NCBI RefSeq assembly: GCF_011050415.1
Contig: NZ_DRFS01000004.1
Coordinates: forward strand, 39,910-103,909
Reading direction: 5' to 3'
Length of the DNA: 64,000 nucleotides
Source: Halomonas sp.
GTDB lineage: Bacteria; Pseudomonadota; Gammaproteobacteria; Pseudomonadales; Halomonadaceae
The position numbers were made by a program, and so were the translations under genes. The notes under the pieces were generated by a model, which ran no database searches, had not been told where the DNA came from, and saw nothing but the letters and a program-made list of their open reading frames with translations. Shown in pieces: positions 1-8,893 of this stretch (position 1 is its first letter; each line of letters opens with the position of its first letter).

Positions 1-357
1 AGTCAACTCGAACTAACCGACCCAGGCTTTAAGCTACTTTCACACTGCACCGAGAAAACCAACGCTCCGGGAAGCCCCAAGGCGTGGCAACAGGTATTTG
101 CGGCGTTTGGTTTAGAGCTTAAACCGATGGCCAGTGGTTGCTGCGGCATGTCCGGCACCTACGGCCATGAAACCCGCAACGCAGTCACCTCGAAAACAAT
201 CTATGCCCAATCCTGGCAACCCCAGGTAGAGGCGCAGGAGAATGTAGGCAAGCTGTTGGCAACGGGCTACTCCTGCCGCAGCCAGGTGAAGCGCTACTCT
301 GAACAAGTACTGCCGCACCCACTGCAAGCGCTGCTGGTTTGCCTGCGCAGCCACTAG
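1..357 (+). CDS. ydiJ: FAD-binding/Fe-S oxidoreductase, YdiJ type (C-terminal fragment)
   Basis: The reading frame is open from base 1 to the TAG at 355-357, so only the last 118 residues lie in the window. It contains the cysteine-rich CCG-type Fe-S domain end: an SHCTEKT segment near residue 15 and a GCCGMSGTYGHE motif near residue 46, followed by a short C-terminal helix. This combination is typical of YdiJ, the large FAD-dependent D-2-hydroxyglutarate dehydrogenase-like protein that fuses an FAD_binding_4 domain to a glycolate-oxidase-type Fe-S domain. The role (oxidation of D-2-hydroxyglutarate or a similar 2-hydroxy acid) is from the family. The N-terminal FAD domain cannot be seen. A strong terminator follows directly. 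Confidence 0.8.
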   Translation, partial: SQLELTDPGFKLLSHCTEKTNAPGSPKAWQQVFAAFGLELKPMASGCCGMSGTYGHETRNAVTSKTIYAQSWQPQVEAQENVGKLLATGYSCRSQVKRYSEQVLPHPLQALLVCLRSH

Positions 358-368
358 CATGCATGCTT

Positions 369-402
369 AAGAGGCTTACACGTTTAGTAAGCCTCTTTTT
401 TA
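369..402 (+). terminator. Rho-independent terminator after ydiJ
   Basis: An 11-bp perfect stem (369-379 with 387-397), loop of 7 nt, followed by a T-run. It closes the ydiJ transcript 11 bases after its stop codon. Confidence 0.85.
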
Positions 403-471
403 AGCATAAGTTTTATGACCGATGGCTTTTGCAAAGCCATCGCTTAGCTTAGCCATTGGCTTCTGTACGTA

Positions 472-1035
472 TTAATCACTAAACGGCAGCGATGAGTGGT
501 GCAGCACAATACGTAAGTTATTGTCTTCATCTAGCTGGTAGCCCCAGCTTTTGTCTACCGTGGTGGTATTGCCATCGCCATCTACCATAGAGACATTACC
601 CATGGTCATGGCCGCATCGCCGTTGATAAAAATAGCGGCATTATCCACCGTCACTTCTTGCCAGCCTCGCAGAGCGAAACCACTGTCTTCAGGGAACTCG
701 TCGCTATGGCCAACAAAGTACGCTAATGCGCCTTCGGGCGTGCTGCGAAAAGTTTGCGGTGCTGCCGCTAGGGTCGGTTTAAACAGTACCGGGCCAATGT
801 CGTAGCCGTAGGCGCTATCAATCACTGACTCAGCAAGCTCGGTGGCGGCCTGGATCCCTTTCTCTTCATACTTGTTAGCAATCGCAATCAGGGCCTCTCC
901 CCAAGCTTGTTGTGCTTCAAGTACTTGCTCTTCGGTAATATCGCCACCTAAATGCGTCACCGGTGCCGCATTTGCAAACGAAACAACGCCTACGCCCAGA
1001 CCCAATACGGTACTAGCAAGTAGTGATTTCATCAT
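472..1035 (-). CDS. Secreted SnoaL/NTF2-like hypothetical protein
   Basis: 187 residues from the ATG at 1035, chosen because GGAG lies about 10 bases upstream; an ATG at 1062 is in frame but lacks a ribosome site. The N-terminus is a clear Sec signal peptide (K, hydrophobic LLASTVLGLGVGVVSF, then ANA). The mature part has an AYFVGHSDEFPEDSGFAL segment, a GDAAMTMGN strand and a C-terminal RIVLHHSSLPF, which resemble SnoaL/NTF2-like (calcium-calmodulin-kinase association-domain-like) periplasmic proteins; some databases label such proteins phosphoribosyl-AMP cyclohydrolase, which this sequence does not support. It lies 145 bp downstream of a response regulator in the same direction, with direct repeats in the gap, so it may be a target of that regulator. 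Function unknown. Confidence 0.7.
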   Translation of the reverse strand: MMKSLLASTVLGLGVGVVSFANAAPVTHLGGDITEEQVLEAQQAWGEALIAIANKYEEKGIQAATELAESVIDSAYGYDIGPVLFKPTLAAAPQTFRSTPEGALAYFVGHSDEFPEDSGFALRGWQEVTVDNAAIFINGDAAMTMGNVSMVDGDGNTTTVDKSWGYQLDEDNNLRIVLHHSSLPFSD

Positions 1036-1124
1036 GTTAATCATTCTCCGTGGAGTAGTCATTGGCTGCTTTAAGCGTGCAGCATCACTATAACCGGGAG
1101 TAACTTTCGTTAAGATCTCACCAG

Positions 1125-1154
1125 TATTAACGCAGGAGGCTAACTTTATTAACG
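1125..1154 (-). promoter_or_regulatory. Tandem direct repeat, putative response-regulator operator
   Basis: Two identical octamers TATTAACG (plus-strand reading) at 1125-1132 and 1147-1154 are spaced exactly 22 bp, two helical turns, in the gap between the response regulator and the secreted protein gene. OmpR-family regulators usually bind tandem direct repeats with 10-11 or 20-22 bp period. The link to the adjacent regulator is inference. Confidence 0.35.
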
Positions 1155-1180
1155 TTAGGTGAATAGACGTGCGTTATTGA

Positions 1181-1885
1181 TTAATAGCGATTATTGATGC
1201 GGTAGCCAAAGCCACGCTGGGTGGTAATCAAAGAATCAGTTGACGGGTTGATGTCCAGCTTGCTGCGCAGCCGACGAATATAGACATTGACGATATTAGT
1301 AAGCGGATCCTCAGAGGCACCCCATACACTGGAAAGAATACGTTCCCGGCTAAACAGCTTGCCCGGCGTCGACATTAACAGCTCAAGTATCGCCAACTCC
1401 TTAGGTGTCAGCTCAATACGATGGCCAGCCCTTGTCGCGCAACACTGCTCTCGATCCAAACATAGATCACCCACCCATAGCAGCTTATCAGGTGAGCAAG
1501 CATGCCCCTCGTGCCTGCGTGTTAAAGCACCTAATCTTGCCAGCAACTCTTCAAACGCAAACGGTTTTGCAAGATAGTCATCCGCTCCGGCTTCCAGCCC
1601 AGACACCTTATCCTCCACACTATCCAGTGCTGTTAACATCAACACGGGAAACGTAATACCCGCGGTGCGCAAGTTGCGGCATACCTCAATGCCCCCTATA
1701 TCAGGTAGCAGGCGATCTAAAATGATAACCGGTAGTGTGGTGTCCACTTCGCGAGCACACTGAAGAATATGCAGCAGCGCCGTTTGGCCTTCGCTAAAAG
1801 CGTCTACACGATGCCCTTCGGCCGTTAATCCCCGGTATAGAAAATCGCGGATTCGAGCATCGTCTTCAACCAATACAATATGCAT
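1181..1885 (-). CDS. Two-component response regulator, OmpR/PhoB family
   Basis: 234 residues from the ATG at 1885; a TTG at 1891, 6 bases after an AGG, is an alternative start. The receiver domain (residues 1-~115) has the acidic pocket near residues 7-9, the phospho-acceptor aspartate in ILDRLLPDIGG (about residue 57) and the conserved lysine in YLAKPFAFEELLAR. The C-terminal half is a winged-helix Trans_reg_C domain with the typical LTPKELAILELL and VNVYIRRLRSKLD segments. It is therefore a DNA-binding output protein of a two-component pair, encoded 30 bp downstream of its likely kinase. It most resembles QseB/PmrA-type regulators, but the signal and regulon cannot be read from the sequence. 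Confidence 0.9.
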   Translation of the reverse strand: MHIVLVEDDARIRDFLYRGLTAEGHRVDAFSEGQTALLHILQCAREVDTTLPVIILDRLLPDIGGIEVCRNLRTAGITFPVLMLTALDSVEDKVSGLEAGADDYLAKPFAFEELLARLGALTRRHEGHACSPDKLLWVGDLCLDREQCCATRAGHRIELTPKELAILELLMSTPGKLFSRERILSSVWGASEDPLTNIVNVYIRRLRSKLDINPSTDSLITTQRGFGYRINNRY

Positions 1886-1915
1886 AGTCAATATTTACCT
1901 AGCCTATAGAGCACA

Positions 1916-3508
1916 TCATGTTAAGTCTGGTGTCGCGGATAACACGTAAGTCGCATGCACAGGTAAATGTAGTCGCGCGATACAGCCTCCCTTCTCCGCT
2001 CCTTCAATATGCAGTTGCCCACCGTGTAAGCGTGTTAATAGCATAGCGATGGCAAGCCCTACGCCTTGGCCATCGGGACGATGATGACGTGCATTGGGGC
2101 TACGATAACCTCGCTCAAAAATACGCTGCTCATCGCTGTTAGCCAGACCAATTCCCTGGTCATGAATACACAATTCCCATAGACGCTTACCCTGTTTCTC
2201 TGCCTGATTAGCGGCAATAAAGACATGGCCATCTGGATAAGAGTACTGAACAGCGTTATCTAGCAATATCCCAAATATCTGTTGTAGCCGTTGGGCATCG
2301 CCTAATACGGTGGTCGCTTCAAGATTTCCAGTATGCAACGAAATATTGCGCAGCCTTCCTAAGGTCGATGCCTGCCCAATAGCATCCTGTAGGCACTCCA
2401 CCGGATCGAGTGGCTGACGCTGAACCTGCCATTCGACAATATTGCTACGCGCCATCGTCAACAAGTCACTGATTACATCAGCCAGATGCGCTGCGTCGCT
2501 GGCAATACGGCGCAGTGCCTGGCGATATTCCTCTTCGCTGCGTGGCTTTCCACGCAGGGTAATCTCGGCTTCGCCACGAATTGACGTGGTGGGCGTGCGC
2601 AGTTCATGACTGATATCTTCTAACAGTTGTTGGCGTTGCTGCCCAAGCTGGCGAAGTCTAGTCAACGCATCCTCTAACTCACGGGTGCGCACCTCGACTA
2701 GATCTTCAAGACGTTGTTGGCGGTCCTGCTCGGTCTGGCGATGTTGATGCAACTCAATTGCCATCAGGTTCATGCGTGCCGCCACCCTGCCAAACTCGTC
2801 ACGCATACCTTCATCCAGACGATGATGAAGGTCACCAAGCTGAAACGCTCTAGCCCCCATTACCAAGTCATGGATCGGCCGCCGTAAAGCGCGAGCAAAG
2901 TACCAGAACATCCCCACAACGGTAAGTGTGAGCGTCACACTGGCTAAGATAGCGAAGGTAATGAGCTGCTGGAGTGAACGATCTGCATCGCTGCGCTGAT
3001 TTGTTAGCAGCGTACGCTCGCGTGCTAAAGCATCAGCCAATATCACCTGTAGGCTCTGACCATCAATTAAATCGAATTGCTCTGCGTCAGGCGAAATAGA
3101 CATAGCCAACACCGCAGCTTCTAATGCCTGAAACAGCTTATTGAAAATCGCTAACGCGGCACGACGCTCAGCAATGAGGTTGCCAGATGGTTCATTTTCA
3201 GGGGTTGACTGCGCGGCTAACCGATCACTGTTTACTTGTAGCCGCTGCAAATGAGACTGCATTTCTTGCAGTAAAAAATCACGCTGCTCTAGATCAGGTT
3301 GGGAGACATTCTGGGATTGCGCAAGCCACGCCCGAAGGCGATTTTTGCTATCTGAAAACGCCAAAAAGCCTGCGTGAAGGTCGCTGGATAGCCTCCCTAA
3401 CTCGACTTTTTGTCGGGCACCATCAATTGCCCATATAGCAACGCCGCCTTGAAAAAGCGCAAGTAACGTAAGCACAACCAGCGCGAACCCAAGGCGTCGT
3501 TGGAACAT
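1916..3508 (-). CDS. Sensor histidine kinase
   Basis: 530 residues from the ATG at 3508; TTG at 3514 is in frame. Order of parts: transmembrane helix ~5-28, a periplasmic region of about 150 residues rich in helices and Gln (four-helix-bundle-like), second transmembrane helix ~182-206, HAMP, a coiled coil, HisKA with the H-box ISHELRTP (His ~301), and HATPase with N-box LLDNAVQYS, G1 HDQGIGLA and G2 GQGVGLA. All catalytic motifs look intact. The start lies only 9-11 bases beyond the trpC stop codon, without a good ribosome site, so translation is probably coupled to trpC. Pair with the regulator at 1181. The sensed signal is unknown. Confidence 0.9.
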   Translation of the reverse strand: MFQRRLGFALVVLTLLALFQGGVAIWAIDGARQKVELGRLSSDLHAGFLAFSDSKNRLRAWLAQSQNVSQPDLEQRDFLLQEMQSHLQRLQVNSDRLAAQSTPENEPSGNLIAERRAALAIFNKLFQALEAAVLAMSISPDAEQFDLIDGQSLQVILADALARERTLLTNQRSDADRSLQQLITFAILASVTLTLTVVGMFWYFARALRRPIHDLVMGARAFQLGDLHHRLDEGMRDEFGRVAARMNLMAIELHQHRQTEQDRQQRLEDLVEVRTRELEDALTRLRQLGQQRQQLLEDISHELRTPTTSIRGEAEITLRGKPRSEEEYRQALRRIASDAAHLADVISDLLTMARSNIVEWQVQRQPLDPVECLQDAIGQASTLGRLRNISLHTGNLEATTVLGDAQRLQQIFGILLDNAVQYSYPDGHVFIAANQAEKQGKRLWELCIHDQGIGLANSDEQRIFERGYRSPNARHHRPDGQGVGLAIAMLLTRLHGGQLHIEGAEKGGCIARLHLPVHATYVLSATPDLT

Positions 3509-3517
3509 CAGCAATGA

Positions 3518-4321
3518 TTACCAAAAAAGCTTCTTCAGCGCTTGGCCAGGGTCATTTTCACGCATAAAGGCTTCGCCGACGAGGAAGCCGTTGACACGAT
3601 GCTCACGCATTAGCGCAACGTCATCGCGGGTATGAATCCCGGATTCAGTAATGACCGTGATGCCTTCAGGTATGCGCGGCAGTAGATCAAGCGTCGTATT
3701 GAGGCTGGTTTCAAAGGTATGCAGATTGCGGTTATTAATGCCGACCAGCTTCAGGTCCAATGCCAGTGCGCGCGCTAGCTCATCAGCATCGTGGACTTCA
3801 ACCAACACATCCATGCCTAGTTGAATAGCCTGCTGATTTAGGTCACGCAGTTGAGCGTCGTCAAGGGCGGCAACAATCAACAAAATACAGTCAGCGCCTA
3901 TCGCGCGTGCTTCACAGACCTGGTAGCTGTGGGTGATAAAGTCTTTGCGAATCACTGGCAGCGAACATACGTCACGGGCAGCTATCAGATAGTCTTCATG
4001 GCCTTGAAAAAAATCAGCGTCGGTAAGTACCGAAAGACAGGCAGCACCGCCCTGGGCATAGCTCTTAGCGATATCCGAGGGGTGAAACTCTTCACGAATT
4101 ACACCTTTTGAGGGTGAGGCTTTCTTGATCTCGGCGATCACCGCCGGATCACCCGCCGCAATACGCGCGTTCAGGGCGTCAATAAAGCCACGGGGAGCGC
4201 TCTGCTTTTCGCCTAAAGCAATTAGATCCGCTTCCGAAACGGCCTGACGGCGCTCTGCCACTTCCTGGTCTTTACGAGCCAGAATGCGCGTTAAAATAGT
4301 CGGCGTTGCCTGTTGAATCAT
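3518..4321 (-). CDS. trpC: Indole-3-glycerol phosphate synthase
   Basis: 267 residues, the usual length of the monofunctional enzyme. It converts carboxyphenylaminodeoxyribulose-5-phosphate to indole-3-glycerol phosphate in tryptophan synthesis. The (beta/alpha)8 signatures are visible: [15 protein letters not shown] (substrate phosphate and catalytic Lys), [52 protein letters not shown] and ITESGI. No PRA-isomerase (TrpF) domain is fused. It follows trpD by 23 bp and is the last trp gene here before the kinase gene. Confidence 0.97.
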   Translation of the reverse strand: MIQQATPTILTRILARKDQEVAERRQAVSEADLIALGEKQSAPRGFIDALNARIAAGDPAVIAEIKKASPSKGVIREEFHPSDIAKSYAQGGAACLSVLTDADFFQGHEDYLIAARDVCSLPVIRKDFITHSYQVCEARAIGADCILLIVAALDDAQLRDLNQQAIQLGMDVLVEVHDADELARALALDLKLVGINNRNLHTFETSLNTTLDLLPRIPEGITVITESGIHTRDDVALMREHRVNGFLVGEAFMRENDPGQALKKLFW

Positions 4322-4344
4322 GGTGGTCTCGACTTATTTAAAAA

Positions 4345-5364
4345 CTAATGTTTAAAAACGCTGGTAAAGTGCGAAAGCTCTTTGAGCTTCTCAAGAGGCA
4401 GTTTGGAGGCTTGCGCATCCTGGGCCACCATCACACCCTCTTTTAAGGTATCCGCGACGCCTGAACAGTAGAGTGCAGCCCCCGCATTAAGCGCGACCAT
4501 ATCGGCAGCAGCGCCTTCACCGGAAAGGGCAGCCTTGACCAAACGCAGGCTGTCTTCTGCACTATTAGCTTTAAGCGTTGCCAAGCGTTGGCGCTCAATG
4601 CCGAGTTCTTCAGGCGTAATGGTGTACTGGGTAATCTCACCCTCTTTTAACTCGGCCACTAAAGTGGGACCTGCTAGGGAGATCTCATCCAGACCATCAT
4701 CAGAGTGCACCACCATAACATGGCGGCTACCGAGGGTTTTGAGCACTTCAGCCATTAGCGGCACTAATTCAGCAGCGTAAACACCCAGCACTTGGTTGGG
4801 AGCACCAGCAGGGTTGGTTAGCGGCCCTAAAATATTAAATAGCGTGCGCACGCCCATTTCGCGGCGCGGGCCAATGGCATAGCGCATCGCTGGGTGATGA
4901 TTTGGTGCAAACATAAAGCCTACGCCCACCTGTTCAATACAGCGCGCTACCTGCTCAGGTTTAAGATCAAGGTAGATACCCGCCACATCAAACAGATCAG
5001 CACTACCCGATGAGGACGACACGCTCCGGTTACCATGTTTGGCAACATGCGCGCCAGCGGCAGCGGCAACAAAACTGGCCGCGGTGGAAACGTTAAACAG
5101 ATTGGCTCCATCGCCACCGGTACCAACGATATCCACTACGTTTTCTGCCTTCAATTCGACCCGCTTCATCAACTCGCGCATTACCTGCGCAGCGGCGCTG
5201 ATTTCAATGGCACTTTCACCTTTCATGGCCAGGCCTACCAATAGACCGCCAATTTGCGCGTCAGATGCATCACCAGTCATGATTTGGCGCATCAAGGCGT
5301 GCATCGCATCAAAAGAGAGGTCTTCGCGGCGCATCACCGCATTAATCGCGTCTCGCATTTGCAT
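4345..5364 (-). CDS. trpD: Anthranilate phosphoribosyltransferase
   Basis: 339 residues, standard length. It joins anthranilate to phosphoribosyl pyrophosphate, second step of the tryptophan pathway. The PRPP-binding glycine loop GTGGDGANLFNVST, the KHGNRSVSSSSGSAD anthranilate/PRPP segment, and the DDGLDE Mg-binding motif are all present. The start ATG at 5364 has an AGGAG about 10 bases upstream. It is a free-standing TrpD, not fused to TrpG as in enteric bacteria, and lies 33 bp after trpG. Confidence 0.97.
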   Translation of the reverse strand: MQMRDAINAVMRREDLSFDAMHALMRQIMTGDASDAQIGGLLVGLAMKGESAIEISAAAQVMRELMKRVELKAENVVDIVGTGGDGANLFNVSTAASFVAAAAGAHVAKHGNRSVSSSSGSADLFDVAGIYLDLKPEQVARCIEQVGVGFMFAPNHHPAMRYAIGPRREMGVRTLFNILGPLTNPAGAPNQVLGVYAAELVPLMAEVLKTLGSRHVMVVHSDDGLDEISLAGPTLVAELKEGEITQYTITPEELGIERQRLATLKANSAEDSLRLVKAALSGEGAAADMVALNAGAALYCSGVADTLKEGVMVAQDAQASKLPLEKLKELSHFTSVFKH

Positions 5365-5397
5365 GAGCAGAGGAGCTCCTAAAGCGTGTGAAACCGG

Positions 5398-5991
5398 CTA
5401 TCCGCCGCGTTTTAAAAAGTTAGCCAGCAGCTCATGGCCTTGGCGGGTAAGAATCGACTCAGGGTGAAACTGCACCCCTTCAATGTCCAGTTCCCTGTGT
5501 CTGAGCCCCATGACTAAACCGGGCGTGACGTCATCGTCGCCGGTCCAGGCGGTAATTTCCAAGCAATCAGGTAGCGACTCTTTATCGACCACTAGCGAGT
5601 GATAGCGAGTCACCTCGACAGGATTATCCAGCCCTTCAAACACGCCTTGGTTATCGTGTAGCACGGCGGAGGTTTTGCCATGCATCACTTGCGGGGCACG
5701 CACTACTTTGCCGCCATAAACCTGACCAATCGCCTGATGCCCTAGGCAAACGCCCAAAATAGGCAGCTTGCCAGCAAAGTGTTCGATGGCAGCCATGGAA
5801 ATACCCGCCTCGTTAGGCGTACAGGGCCCCGGTGATACAACTAAGTGTGTTGGTGCCAGCGCTTCAATCTGCTCAAGGGTAATCTCATCATTACGGTGAG
5901 TGATCACTTCGGCGCCCAGCTCACCCAGATACTGCACGATATTGAAGGTAAAGCTGTCGTAATTGTCGAGCATTAAGACTTTCTGAGCCAT
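5398..5991 (-). CDS. trpG: Anthranilate synthase component II (glutamine amidotransferase)
   Basis: 197 residues from the ATG at 5991, preceded by AAGGGG; a longer frame to 6024 adds an unconserved extension. Class-I glutamine amidotransferase: [10 protein letters not shown] at the N-terminus, nucleophile elbow [10 protein letters not shown], and the catalytic HPES near the C-terminus. It supplies ammonia from glutamine to TrpE. The gene may also serve folate synthesis as PabA in organisms with a single copy; that cannot be judged here. The TrpE partner is encoded 1.4 kb away on the same strand, separated by a plus-strand gene. Confidence 0.95.
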   Translation of the reverse strand: MAQKVLMLDNYDSFTFNIVQYLGELGAEVITHRNDEITLEQIEALAPTHLVVSPGPCTPNEAGISMAAIEHFAGKLPILGVCLGHQAIGQVYGGKVVRAPQVMHGKTSAVLHDNQGVFEGLDNPVEVTRYHSLVVDKESLPDCLEITAWTGDDDVTPGLVMGLRHRELDIEGVQFHPESILTRQGHELLANFLKRGG

Positions 5992-6263
5992 AACCCCTTG
6001 AAACTCCTGTAATCGGCCGTGCAATGGCTCATGCGTTACCCATCCGGTAATGTAATGCCATCTACGTTAATGCTTCGATGATACCGCAACCAAGCGCCCT
6101 CTTGCAGGGGTTAAGTGTCTCCTCGGCTCAACCGACAGGTCGCCTACTTAAACGCTGGGGTAATGCGTGCAATACCATCAACGCGACTGAGGATAAATCA
6201 CGGCCTTGTGGATGACCACGCCGGCGCCGTAAAGAAGAAGCACTTCTGCCAGTCACAGCGCAA

Positions 6264-6333
6264 ACTATGCTTAAGGAGGTGATATGACTCAGCATAGTGG
6301 CAGTGATGCTCGCGGTGAACCATCCTAAGCATA
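6264..6333 (+). promoter_or_regulatory. Leader with two mutually exclusive hairpins around a perfect Shine-Dalgarno
   Basis: Hairpin A pairs ACTATGCT (6264-6271) with AGCATAGT (6291-6298), enclosing an SD and ATG. Hairpin B pairs 6266-6280, which contains the SD AAGGAGGT itself, with 6319-6333 (14 pairs with one bulge on each side). The two share the same 5' arm, so they cannot form together; B would bury the SD, A would leave it in the loop. Seen directly in the sequence; a switching role is inference. Confidence 0.4.
6284..6328 (+). CDS. Possible 14-residue leader peptide
   Basis: An ATG at 6284 follows TAAGGAGGTGAT, a full-length match to the 16S rRNA anti-SD tail, and opens a frame of 14 codons (MTQHSGSDARGEPS) ending in TAA. 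Its stop lies inside the 3' arm of hairpin B, so ribosomes translating it would melt B. The real gene downstream starts at 6454 with its own GGAG. No conserved match is known to me; it could be a regulatory uORF or chance. Confidence 0.35.
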   Translation: MTQHSGSDARGEPS

Positions 6334-6453
6334 TGAGCCCTAATCAATGGATTCGTATTGCAACTGGCAACCAGCCAGCGCAATCACTATCATTTGCCGT
6401 CTTTCTTGAGGGCTGTCATGTTCGATGGCTTTCTCTACAGTTTGGAGCGCGGG

Positions 6454-7374
6454 ATGTATAAGCGGTTTACCTGGCTGAGTACGCTCTTATTCGTTGCACT
6501 GTTAAGTGCGGCTCCTGCTTACGCGACTACTTCACTCCGAGTTTTGGCGTCATTCTCAGTTCTGGAAGATTTGGTCAAGCGGGTGGCCGGTGATAACGTC
6601 AATGTTAAGGTCATTGTCCCTGCTGGAGAGGATGTGCATCGTTGGGAGCTCACTCCACCCAACGTGCTCGCGCTTGAAGAGACTAATATCGTATTTTATA
6701 ACGGCTTTGGCTTAGAGCCTTGGATACACCATGTTCAAGCAATGGCCGATGACCAACTCACTTTAGTGGAAGTGGCAAAAAAAGCCGATTTCACCCCGCT
6801 AGCGATCTCGACAGGGCTTTATGAAGGAGAGCCTGACCCCCATATGTGGATGGACCCGAGAGGGGCTATGGCCTATATCGATGTCATTGCTGACACCTTA
6901 GCAGAGCACCTTCCCGAGCAAGCAGATGCCTTCTACGCCCGCGCAGAAGAAGCGCATAAAGCGCTAACTGACCTCAATCAAGTCTTGAAAGAGCGGCTCG
7001 ACGGCATCCCTCACACCAATCGCACGCTTATCACCAGCGAAGCCGGTTTTGGTTATTTTGCCCGTGCCTATGCGTTTGAGGCCCAGGGAGTATGGGGAGT
7101 AAATCATGAGACCCAAGGCAGCGCTCAGGCGATGGCTAAGATGAGTGAGTACCTTGGTGAGAAACGCCCACGCCCATCCGCGCTTTTTTATGAAAGCACC
7201 ACCGCTAATATTCATATGGATGCCTTATCGAGGGAGACGGGCATCGCACTCGCTGGGCCGCTGTATGTAGACTCATTAAGCCGTTCAGATGGCCCAGCCG
7301 TCAACTACCCAGCCATGATGCGTCATAATGCGGATGTTATGCACGCGGCCCTTGGAGGTGCCAGGGCCGAGTAA
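6454..7374 (+). CDS. Metal ABC transporter substrate-binding protein (Mn/Zn, TroA/SitA-like)
   Basis: 306 residues from ATG 6454, chosen for the GGAG 6 bases upstream and because a Sec signal peptide (ending APAYA) then follows. Cluster A-I solute-binding protein: metal-ligand histidines appear in GEDVHRWELTP, in PDPHMWMDP, and the later TSEAGFGYFARAY and YVDSLS segments match the Mn-type (SitA/PsaA-like) subgroup better than ZnuA, and there is no His-rich loop. It would capture Mn2+ or Zn2+ in the periplasm for an importer. No permease or ATPase gene is adjacent, so it is orphan here; it is inserted in the opposite orientation between trpE and trpG. Metal specificity is uncertain. Confidence 0.85.
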   Translation: MYKRFTWLSTLLFVALLSAAPAYATTSLRVLASFSVLEDLVKRVAGDNVNVKVIVPAGEDVHRWELTPPNVLALEETNIVFYNGFGLEPWIHHVQAMADDQLTLVEVAKKADFTPLAISTGLYEGEPDPHMWMDPRGAMAYIDVIADTLAEHLPEQADAFYARAEEAHKALTDLNQVLKERLDGIPHTNRTLITSEAGFGYFARAYAFEAQGVWGVNHETQGSAQAMAKMSEYLGEKRPRPSALFYESTTANIHMDALSRETGIALAGPLYVDSLSRSDGPAVNYPAMMRHNADVMHAALGGARAE

Positions 7375-7402
7375 TCGGCCCTGGTGTTTTTAGGGTTTAA
7401 AG

Positions 7403-8893
7403 CTAGAGATTATCTAATCCGCGTTCGGCCATTGCCACTGCGCGGAAGATAGCCCGCCCCTTATTGAGGGTTTCTTGCCACTCCATTTCAGGCACTGAAT
7501 CAGCCACAATCCCTGCCCCAGCCTGTACATGCAGTTGACCGTCTTTAATGACGGCAGTGCGGATTGCAATCGCGGTGTCCATATTGCCGTGCCAAGAGAG
7601 ATAGCCCACTGCCCCAGAGTAGATGCCGCGTTTAACGGGCTCCACTTCATCGATAATCTCAAGCGCACGAATTTTGGGCGCACCAGAAACAGTTCCCGCT
7701 GGGAAGGTAGCACGCAGTGCATCCATCGCCGTTAAACCAGGCTTCAACTTACCCGTTACGTTAGAAACGATATGCATCACGTGTGAGTAGCGCTCAACCA
7801 CCATCTGGTCGGTTACCTCAACGCTGCCCGTTTGGCAGATCCTGCCGACGTCATTGCGCCCGAGGTCTATCAGCATCAGGTGCTCGGCAAGCTCTTTAGG
7901 GTCCGCCAGCAGTTCTGCCTCTAAAGCATCGTCTTCCTCTTCGGTTTTACCGCGCTTGCGAGTACCGGCAATAGGTCGCACGGTTACCTCACCCTCTTCC
8001 ATACGCGTGAGAATCTCCGGTGAGGAGCCCACCACGTGGTGGTCGTCCAAGTTAAAGAAGAACATATAGGGCGATGGATTAAGGCTGCGTAGCGCGCGAT
8101 AAAGATCTAGTGGTGACGCCTGATAGGGAATCGACATGCGCTGGGAGGGTACGCACTGCATGATATCCCCTGCCAACACATACTCTTTGATTTTATCAAC
8201 CGCTGCTTTAAAGCCCTGCTCGGTAAAGCCTGAATTGAAATCGCTCTCTTTCACCGGCTGTCGACCACTGCCCGCATTATTGGGGCTGATGTGCGCTTCT
8301 CGCAGGCGGGTTTCAAGGTGTTTGAGGTGAGCCTGGCCACGTTCAAGCGCATCTGATTCGGCAGGATCGACATGGGTCCAGATGGTTAGCCGCCCGGAAA
8401 GATTGTCGAACACCACAAAATCATTGCACACCATCAATAAGATATCGGGCACATTGAGCGGGTCAGGCTTATCGGCGCCTGCGCGCAGGCGCGGTTCGAT
8501 ATAACGAATGGTGTCGTAGCCAAAGTAACCTACTAAGCCCCCGTCGAAGCGCGGCTGATCATCCAGCTTGGGCACCTTAAAGCGGCTCTGGAATTTTTCA
8601 ATCCACGCTAGCGGGTCTACAACTTCGGCAACCCCGACGGCCTCGCCATCTTTAATATGGCGCACCGTAAAGCCGCGAACCTCAATACGCTCATGACTGG
8701 GCAGGCCAATCATTGAGTAGCGCCCCCACTTTTCGCCCCCCTGCACGGACTCAAATAAAAACGTCCAGGGTGTATTCGCCAGCTTTAAATAGGTGGATAG
8801 CGGCGTATCTAAATCGGCGAGCACATCACGGGAAACAGGAATTCGGTTGTAGCCTGCCTGGCTAAGCTCGTGAAAACGTTCCGGGGTCATCAT
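7403..8893 (-). CDS. trpE: Anthranilate synthase component I
   Basis: 496 residues, typical length. It forms anthranilate from chorismate and ammonia supplied by TrpG. The N-terminal domain has the tryptophan-feedback region ([19 protein letters not shown]), and the C-terminal chorismate-binding domain has [54 protein letters not shown] and the closing [10 protein letters not shown]. Its start codon overlaps the gph stop codon by one base (TAATG), so both are co-translated. The rpe-gph-trpE order is conserved in pseudomonads and relatives. Confidence 0.97.
   Translation of the reverse strand: MMTPERFHELSQAGYNRIPVSRDVLADLDTPLSTYLKLANTPWTFLFESVQGGEKWGRYSMIGLPSHERIEVRGFTVRHIKDGEAVGVAEVVDPLAWIEKFQSRFKVPKLDDQPRFDGGLVGYFGYDTIRYIEPRLRAGADKPDPLNVPDILLMVCNDFVVFDNLSGRLTIWTHVDPAESDALERGQAHLKHLETRLREAHISPNNAGSGRQPVKESDFNSGFTEQGFKAAVDKIKEYVLAGDIMQCVPSQRMSIPYQASPLDLYRALRSLNPSPYMFFFNLDDHHVVGSSPEILTRMEEGEVTVRPIAGTRKRGKTEEEDDALEAELLADPKELAEHLMLIDLGRNDVGRICQTGSVEVTDQMVVERYSHVMHIVSNVTGKLKPGLTAMDALRATFPAGTVSGAPKIRALEIIDEVEPVKRGIYSGAVGYLSWHGNMDTAIAIRTAVIKDGQLHVQAGAGIVADSVPEMEWQETLNKGRAIFRAVAMAERGLDNL

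Larger units (their letters stand above)
5992..6453. other. Intergenic region between trpG and the metal-binding protein gene
   Basis: About 460 bp separate the divergent starts of trpG and the metal-binding protein. No long coding frame is convincing. The region must hold the trpG promoter (minus strand) and the leader of the plus-strand gene, which contains a 14-codon ORF with a perfect Shine-Dalgarno and two competing hairpins at 6264-6333. No tandem-Trp leader peptide or classical trp attenuator was seen. Confidence 0.6.

Noticed and set aside
472..1062. Phosphoribosyl-AMP cyclohydrolase annotation
   Set aside because: Secreted, NTF2/SnoaL-like pattern and no HisI metal-binding cysteines.
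5992..6453. Classical trp attenuator with tandem Trp codons
   Set aside because: No short frame with two Trp codons followed by alternative hairpins and a T-run was found on the minus strand upstream of trpG; the hairpins at 6264-6333 read better on the plus strand.
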